This document shows, piece by piece, positions 16,073-19,466 of a stretch of DNA of 19,466 bases. Position numbers and translations under genes: made by a program. The notes under the pieces were generated by a model. The model saw only the letters and a program-made list of their open reading frames with translations. It was not told the origin of the DNA and did no database searches. Source of the stretch: Planctomycetaceae bacterium (lineage in GTDB: Bacteria > Planctomycetota > Planctomycetia > Pirellulales > Thermoguttaceae); assembly GCA_015062085.1 (NCBI GenBank), contig SUVI01000065.1:1-19466 (forward strand), in the 5' to 3' direction. Each line of letters starts with the position of its first letter. Position 1 is the stretch's first letter.

Positions 16073-16251
16073 CAACTAGGTGAAGGTTAAACCTTCGCCA
16101 ATCAGACCACCTTGCCTATCGATCACATATTGCGGACCAATTCTCAACGCGGTTCCATGAGGAGCATGGGATCCAAGTGAGATTTTTATTTATATTTTAT
16201 TTTAAGTTTGGCCCGTGGGATCAGCCCACTAAGCACGGAAAGGATTTTTGT
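16073..16251 (+). promoter_or_regulatory. Possibly structured leader of the CAP-domain gene
   Basis: About 180 transcribed bases precede the CAP gene. Three stem-loops are visible: GGTGAAGG (16079-16086) with CCTTCGCC (16092-16099); GGTTCCATG with CATGGGATC around an AGGAG loop (about 16151-16173); and GTGGG (16215-16219) with CCCAC (16225-16229), just before the ribosome binding site. I do not recognise a known riboswitch class. Regulation by this leader is inference. Confidence 0.4.
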
Positions 16252-17199
16252 ATGTTGACCCGAACTGGCATTTCCATACGAATTTTTATATTTGCGGCGC
16301 TCGCCATGCAGGCAGCAGCCTATACAACAACTACCGAGGCCGGCCCTTTCCGCCGTCTCTTTCAGCCTAATTATACCACAAAATCAACAAAAGCGCAAGC
16401 TGGGGCGAAACAACATACAACAGCTAAGCCGGTCATTCCGGATGCAGGGCAGACGCTTTCAGGATCTTCCGAGAAACCGGCCCCTCAGCCCAAGCTCCCA
16501 GTGCACCATACTCCGATCGTTCTGCACACATTTTCCGAATATGAATTTCTTGGTCTGGATTTCTCGGATCTGGTGACGGTCCTTCCAGCCAAAGAACGTA
16601 CCGTCATGCAGGCCGTCCTGCAAGATCACCAGCCCGATTATTCGGGAAGGATCACGGAAAAATATCCGGATGTCCGTCCGGAAGTCGCGAATTCACTGGT
16701 CCAGATCGCCGAGGCGGTCCACAATGAAAAAAGCCGCTCGGAGATCGGGCAGATCGTGCGTGACATTCCGATCCCGGCGCCGCATCTGAAATCGAACGAA
16801 GTTCTTGCAGTCAATCAGGAACTCGCACCAGCGATCGATCCAGAAGAATACCGTGCCGTCGATGAACTGAACCGTTTCCGGATGCGCAGCGGCCTGCGTC
16901 CCTGCGTGATCGACCTCCTTCTTGTGCTGGTTTCCCGAGGACACAGTTCCGATATGTACCGTTTCGGCTTCTTCTCGCATAATTCCCCCGTCAGCGGAAA
17001 AGGATCCTTTTCACAGCGTGCGCGTCAGCTTGGAGCCAGTGCCAGTGCAGAGAATATCTACATGGGTTCCTCCAGCGGAAAAGCCGCCAATAATGCCTGG
17101 GTAAACAGCAGCGGACACCGCGCCAATATGCTCGGCGGATTCTCCCGCGTCGGCGTCGGACGCATCGGCGGCTATTTTACCCAAATGTTTGGCCGCTGA
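16252..17199 (+). CDS. Secreted CAP (SCP/PR1-like) domain protein
   Basis: A 315-residue exported protein with a signal peptide (RIFIFAALAMQAAA, cleavage near residue 23), a Thr/Lys/Ala-rich linker to about 85, a middle region without recognisable motifs and a C-terminal CAP domain at about 205-315. The CAP signature is intact: RGHSSDMYRFGFFSHNSP (H231), ASAENIYMG (E267), WVNSSGHRANML (H289) and VGVGRIGGYFTQMFG at the very end. Bacterial CAP proteins are extracellular and mostly of unknown function; some bind lipids or act on cell walls. I chose ATG 16252 since GGAAAGGA (16237-16244) precedes it and the signal peptide begins there. An in-frame ATG at 16177 has no such site. The gene has its own promoter with a palindrome and a long leader. 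Confidence 0.85.
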   Translation: MLTRTGISIRIFIFAALAMQAAAYTTTTEAGPFRRLFQPNYTTKSTKAQAGAKQHTTAKPVIPDAGQTLSGSSEKPAPQPKLPVHHTPIVLHTFSEYEFLGLDFSDLVTVLPAKERTVMQAVLQDHQPDYSGRITEKYPDVRPEVANSLVQIAEAVHNEKSRSEIGQIVRDIPIPAPHLKSNEVLAVNQELAPAIDPEEYRAVDELNRFRMRSGLRPCVIDLLLVLVSRGHSSDMYRFGFFSHNSPVSGKGSFSQRARQLGASASAENIYMGSSSGKAANNAWVNSSGHRANMLGGFSRVGVGRIGGYFTQMFGR

Positions 17200-17223
17200 T
17201 CCTCGAAAAAACGGAAAAAGCTC

Positions 17224-17252
17224 TTGACATTTCCGCGTACTTTCCATATAAT
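17224..17252 (+). promoter_or_regulatory. Consensus promoter implying a leaderless mRNA
   Basis: TTGACA (17224-17229) and TATAAT (17247-17252) are perfect consensus hexamers with a 17-base spacer. Transcription should start about 7 bases after the -10, at 17259, which is the A of the next gene's ATG. Confidence 0.88.
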
Positions 17253-17258
17253 GACACG

Positions 17259-18464
17259 ATGAAAAGAAAAACCTTCTTCATCGTGTCCTTTTTTTTAGGG
17301 TGCACGCTTTTCCTTACTTTTCTCTGCTTCTGCCGAGAAAAGCAGGAATCGGGCACTCCTAGGGAAAGTACGTCTGCAGCCGCCCGGAAGATCTCCGAAG
17401 AAGAAGCCGCCCGGTTTGCCAAAACACTGGAAGAAAATCTCCAAAACGGAAATTCCGCCTTTTTTATCCGCGCGATCGACTGGAGTTCACTCACGGACCG
17501 CGTATTGGCGGGGATCCCGGATGAAATGCAGGGAAACCGATTTGACCGGCGTTACCTCATCCATCTTTTTTCCGAAAAAGGAGGGATAGCCCAAAGCGTC
17601 GCCGAAAAAGTCAAAGAGGGCGGAACGTACCGCTTTCTCCGTGTTCGCAGGATCGACGAGCAGACCGTCGCAGCGACCTTCCGTCTCGTCGATACGCAGG
17701 GCGGGCTGGATTACCACGATCTGTACCTCCAACGGCAGGGAGAACGTCTCATCCAGATCCATGAATTCTATCTCTACCATTTCGACGAGACTTTTTCAGA
17801 AACGCTCCGGCGCACGCTCGTACCAGACCTTTACGTCGACGGAAAAGACGATTACGGCATGATGATGTCGCAGCGGATCTTGCTCCTTTTCAAAGAAAAT
17901 CAGCTCCTGATCCAAGAATTTTCCAAAGCAGTCGAAGAAAAAAACGCAGAGACCGCACTCTACCTCTTTTCACGCCTGCCAATAGAACTGCAGGATCAAA
18001 AAACGTTCCAATTCTGGTATCTGAAAGCCGCACAGGCACACTCAGACCCCAATATCTACGCTTTCGCAATTGCGGAACTGCGCGAAAAGTACCTGAAAGA
18101 GAGCTGGATCGACTTTCTGTCCCTTGATTACTTTTTCAATCACCGTGAATTTCAGCAGGCGCTGGAATGTGTGGATCGGATCGATGAACGCGTCGGAGGA
18201 GATCCCTACCTGGAAAACTTCCGATGTTGGGCGTTTCTGAATCTGAGGCAGTTCGAAAAAGCAGAAGAGCACTTCCAGAAGGGTCTGAAACTGGAACCGG
18301 AACTGATCCGCGACAAATCATTCCAAAGCCTGAAATACCGACTCGAAAACCTTCCGAAAGGTCCATTCCAGAAGACGGCTCCCGATGCGGCACCCCAAAC
18401 TGCCCCAACTCCGGAACCGCCCGTCAAACCGGCCCCCGCGAATCCTTTCGACCTCGCAAAATAA
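17259..18464 (+). CDS. Membrane-anchored TPR-like protein
   Basis: I do not recognise this 401-residue protein as a named family. It begins MKRKTFFIVSFFLGCTLFLTFLCFC, a basic start and a hydrophobic segment, so it is exported or inner-membrane anchored; the cysteines do not form a good lipobox. Residues 40-190 look like a compact alpha/beta domain (FFIRAIDWSSLTDRVLAGIPDEM, YHDLYLQRQGERLIQIHEFYLYHF). Residues 220-370 are helical with TPR-like pairs (FNHREFQQALECVDRID, FLNLRQFEKAEEHFQKGLKLEPEL). The tail (about 370-401) is Pro/Ala rich. There is no Shine-Dalgarno, and the -10 lies 6 bases before the ATG, so translation is probably leaderless. The next in-frame Met is 88 residues on and would lose the anchor. 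It may be a protein-interaction scaffold. Confidence 0.7.
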   Translation: MKRKTFFIVSFFLGCTLFLTFLCFCREKQESGTPRESTSAAARKISEEEAARFAKTLEENLQNGNSAFFIRAIDWSSLTDRVLAGIPDEMQGNRFDRRYLIHLFSEKGGIAQSVAEKVKEGGTYRFLRVRRIDEQTVAATFRLVDTQGGLDYHDLYLQRQGERLIQIHEFYLYHFDETFSETLRRTLVPDLYVDGKDDYGMMMSQRILLLFKENQLLIQEFSKAVEEKNAETALYLFSRLPIELQDQKTFQFWYLKAAQAHSDPNIYAFAIAELREKYLKESWIDFLSLDYFFNHREFQQALECVDRIDERVGGDPYLENFRCWAFLNLRQFEKAEEHFQKGLKLEPELIRDKSFQSLKYRLENLPKGPFQKTAPDAAPQTAPTPEPPVKPAPANPFDLAK

Positions 18465-18555
18465 AACCGCTCCCATTTCCAGCGTTTTTCAGTCCCATCG
18501 GCATTTCGCTGCCGGATGCTGCTGTCCCTTTTTTCAAGAAAATTCGTCCACACGC
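18465..18555 (+). other. Short gap with a weak hairpin
   Basis: CGGCA (18499-18503) can pair with TGCCG (18510-18514), but the T-run (18530-18535) is 15 bases downstream, so a terminator for the TPR-like gene is only possible. Nothing else is seen. Confidence 0.3.
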
Positions 18556-18583
18556 TTGACTTTTCAAAGGATCGCGCTATAAT
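18556..18583 (+). promoter_or_regulatory. Promoter of the Rpn-family gene
   Basis: TTGACT (18556-18561) and TATAAT (18578-18583) are 16 bases apart. Transcription should begin near 18590, at the first base of the strong Shine-Dalgarno GGAGGAGG (18590-18597). The leader would be only about 14 nt. Confidence 0.85.
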
Positions 18584-18603
18584 AAAATCGGAGGAGGATG
18601 CGT

Positions 18604-19466
18604 ATGGATCCAAAACCGCGAAAAAAAGTCAGAACAAAGGCGGTAGAAAAGGCGGTGAAAAAGACTGTGAAAAAGACTGTGAAAAAAACGGCGAGAAAGA
18701 TGACGAGAAAGACGGTGAAAAAACCGATTTTTGAGCTTCCGCCGACGTCGGATGTCGTGTTTCAGTATCTATTTTCGTCGCAGGGCGCAGAAGAAGGGCT
18801 GATCGGATTCATCAATGCAGTGAATCTGAGTGCCGGCCGACCCCTGATCACAGAGGCGTCGATCAAAAATCCGTTCAATCTCGCAGACTTTTACGGCGAT
18901 AAGAAAACGGTCGTCGATGTGAAAGTCTGCGACGAAAACGGTTCGTTTTACGACATTGAGATGCAGCTCGTCCCTGGACAGTGTTTTGAGAACAGAATTC
19001 TGTACTATTGGAGCCAGATTTATTCATCGCAGATCAATGAAAGTGAGCGATATACAGAACTTCGGCCTGTCGTGTCGATAATATTGACGCGATTCGTACT
19101 GTTTCCGCAGCTCCCGCAAGTGCACAATGTGTTCACATTGCGTGCGGAATCCGACCCGTCTGTCCAGTTCACGGATCATGCCGTGATTCATACGCTGGAG
19201 CTCGAAGACAGTAAGCTGGGATCCGTATTTTCCGGTCTAAAAGAGCTCCCGGAGAAGGATGAGCCGCTTCGGAACTGGATCGATTATTTACTTAACGCAA
19301 ATCAAAAAACGGAGGCAGAAATGGACAAATTGCTGACCCGCACGCCGGGGTTGAAACAGACGCACCAGATCTACTCGCGCTTCACTCGCGACGAGCGCCG
19401 CCGTGAACTCGCCATTGCCCGCGAAAAAGCCATCCGCGACGAAGCCGCTCATCTTGAATACGCACT
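18604..19466 (+). CDS. Rpn-family PD-(D/E)XK nuclease, 3' truncated
   Basis: An open frame of 287 codons that runs off the window, so the C-terminus is missing. After a basic N-terminus it matches the Rpn / 'PD-(D/E)XK nuclease family transposase' group: PPTSDVVFQYLFSS, GLIGFINAVN, the nuclease core VVDVKVCDENGSFYDIEMQL (D105, E119, Q121) and the long signature RILYYWSQIYSSQINESERYTELRPVVSI. E. coli RpnA relatives cut DNA and promote RecA-independent recombination; in this lineage such genes are often numerous, and cellular roles are unsettled. Residues 13-40 are seven lysine-rich tetrapeptides, an unusual addition. ATG 18604 lies 6 bases after GGAGGAGG; an ATG at 18598 is too close to it. 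The remaining sequence is helical and Arg/Glu rich. Confidence 0.85.
   Translation, partial: MDPKPRKKVRTKAVEKAVKKTVKKTVKKTARKMTRKTVKKPIFELPPTSDVVFQYLFSSQGAEEGLIGFINAVNLSAGRPLITEASIKNPFNLADFYGDKKTVVDVKVCDENGSFYDIEMQLVPGQCFENRILYYWSQIYSSQINESERYTELRPVVSIILTRFVLFPQLPQVHNVFTLRAESDPSVQFTDHAVIHTLELEDSKLGSVFSGLKELPEKDEPLRNWIDYLLNANQKTEAEMDKLLTRTPGLKQTHQIYSRFTRDERRRELAIAREKAIRDEAAHLEYA
18640..18723 (+). repeat. 12-bp in-frame repeat, lysine-rich N-terminus
   Basis: Seven 12-base units encode AVEK, AVKK, TVKK, TVKK, TARK, MTRK and TVKK. Two central units are nearly identical in DNA (ACTGTGAAAAAG and ACTGTGAAAAAA), the others more diverged, so the array is older or under selection for its basic peptide. 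It resembles histone-H1-like tails such as KKTAKK. Confidence 0.85.

Noticed and set aside
16177..16251. Upstream start for the CAP protein
   Set aside because: No Shine-Dalgarno precedes it, it would put 25 residues before the signal peptide, and a hairpin lies within it.
18516..18734. A 72-codon Lys/Glu/Asp-rich open frame
   Set aside because: It is another frame through the 12-bp repeats of the Rpn-family gene, without its own ribosome binding site.

Overview
The window looks like chromosomal DNA of a bacterium from the PVC superphylum, most likely an anaerobic, possibly gut-associated planctomycete. This rests on gene content: a hydrazine-synthase-alpha-like (HzsA-like) multiheme protein, tandem 'neutral ceramidase N-terminal' proteins, large secreted TIM-barrel hydrolases and an Rpn/PD-(D/E)XK nuclease are together typical of planctomycetes and their relatives. 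It is inference, because no rRNA or other marker settles the phylum. Base and codon use look even across the window, and there is no IS element, phage, CRISPR array or tRNA.

Layout. 1-1300: rpsG (30S S7) with its own terminator, then about 700 bases without a gene that hold degenerate dispersed repeats, a 9-bp tandem array and the metK promoter with a leader of about 180 nt. 1302-2447: metK, started at a GTG, with a terminator. 2671-8153: two secreted TIM-barrel hydrolase-like proteins on the + strand, probably one transcript (a GHL10-like 525-aa protein and a 1258-aa protein). 8290-11016 (- strand): an HzsA-like secreted protein with three CxxCH haem motifs. 11374-14371 (+): two tandem paralogous ceramidase-like secreted proteins, divergent from the HzsA-like gene. 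14563-15955 (-): a trmL / beta-hydroxyacid dehydrogenase pair whose stop codon and Shine-Dalgarno overlap. 16252-18464 (+): a secreted CAP-domain protein behind a possibly structured leader and palindromic operator, and a membrane-anchored TPR-like protein whose promoter predicts a leaderless mRNA. 18604-end (+): a 3'-truncated Rpn-family nuclease with a lysine-rich tetrapeptide-repeat N-terminus.

How the genes fit together. Housekeeping genes (rpsG, metK, trmL) flank a block of exported proteins that probably works on polymers or conjugates outside the cytoplasm: two barrel hydrolases, two amidohydrolase-like ceramidase relatives and a c-type haem protein. Three of these genes share an identical 10-mer, CCAGAAAGGA, at the ribosome binding site.

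The most striking signal is a set of seven short tandem arrays (units of 9, 12, 14, 16, 18, 18 and 21 bp). Almost all sit exactly at gene edges: before a start codon, inside a signal peptide, beginning in a stop codon, or between converging stops. Units inside coding sequence are multiples of three (12, 18, 18). This pattern suggests slippage-prone tuning of expression, export or N-termini, which is untested. Sigma70-type promoters (TTGACA/TATAAT with 16-17 bp spacing) are unusually clear in several places.
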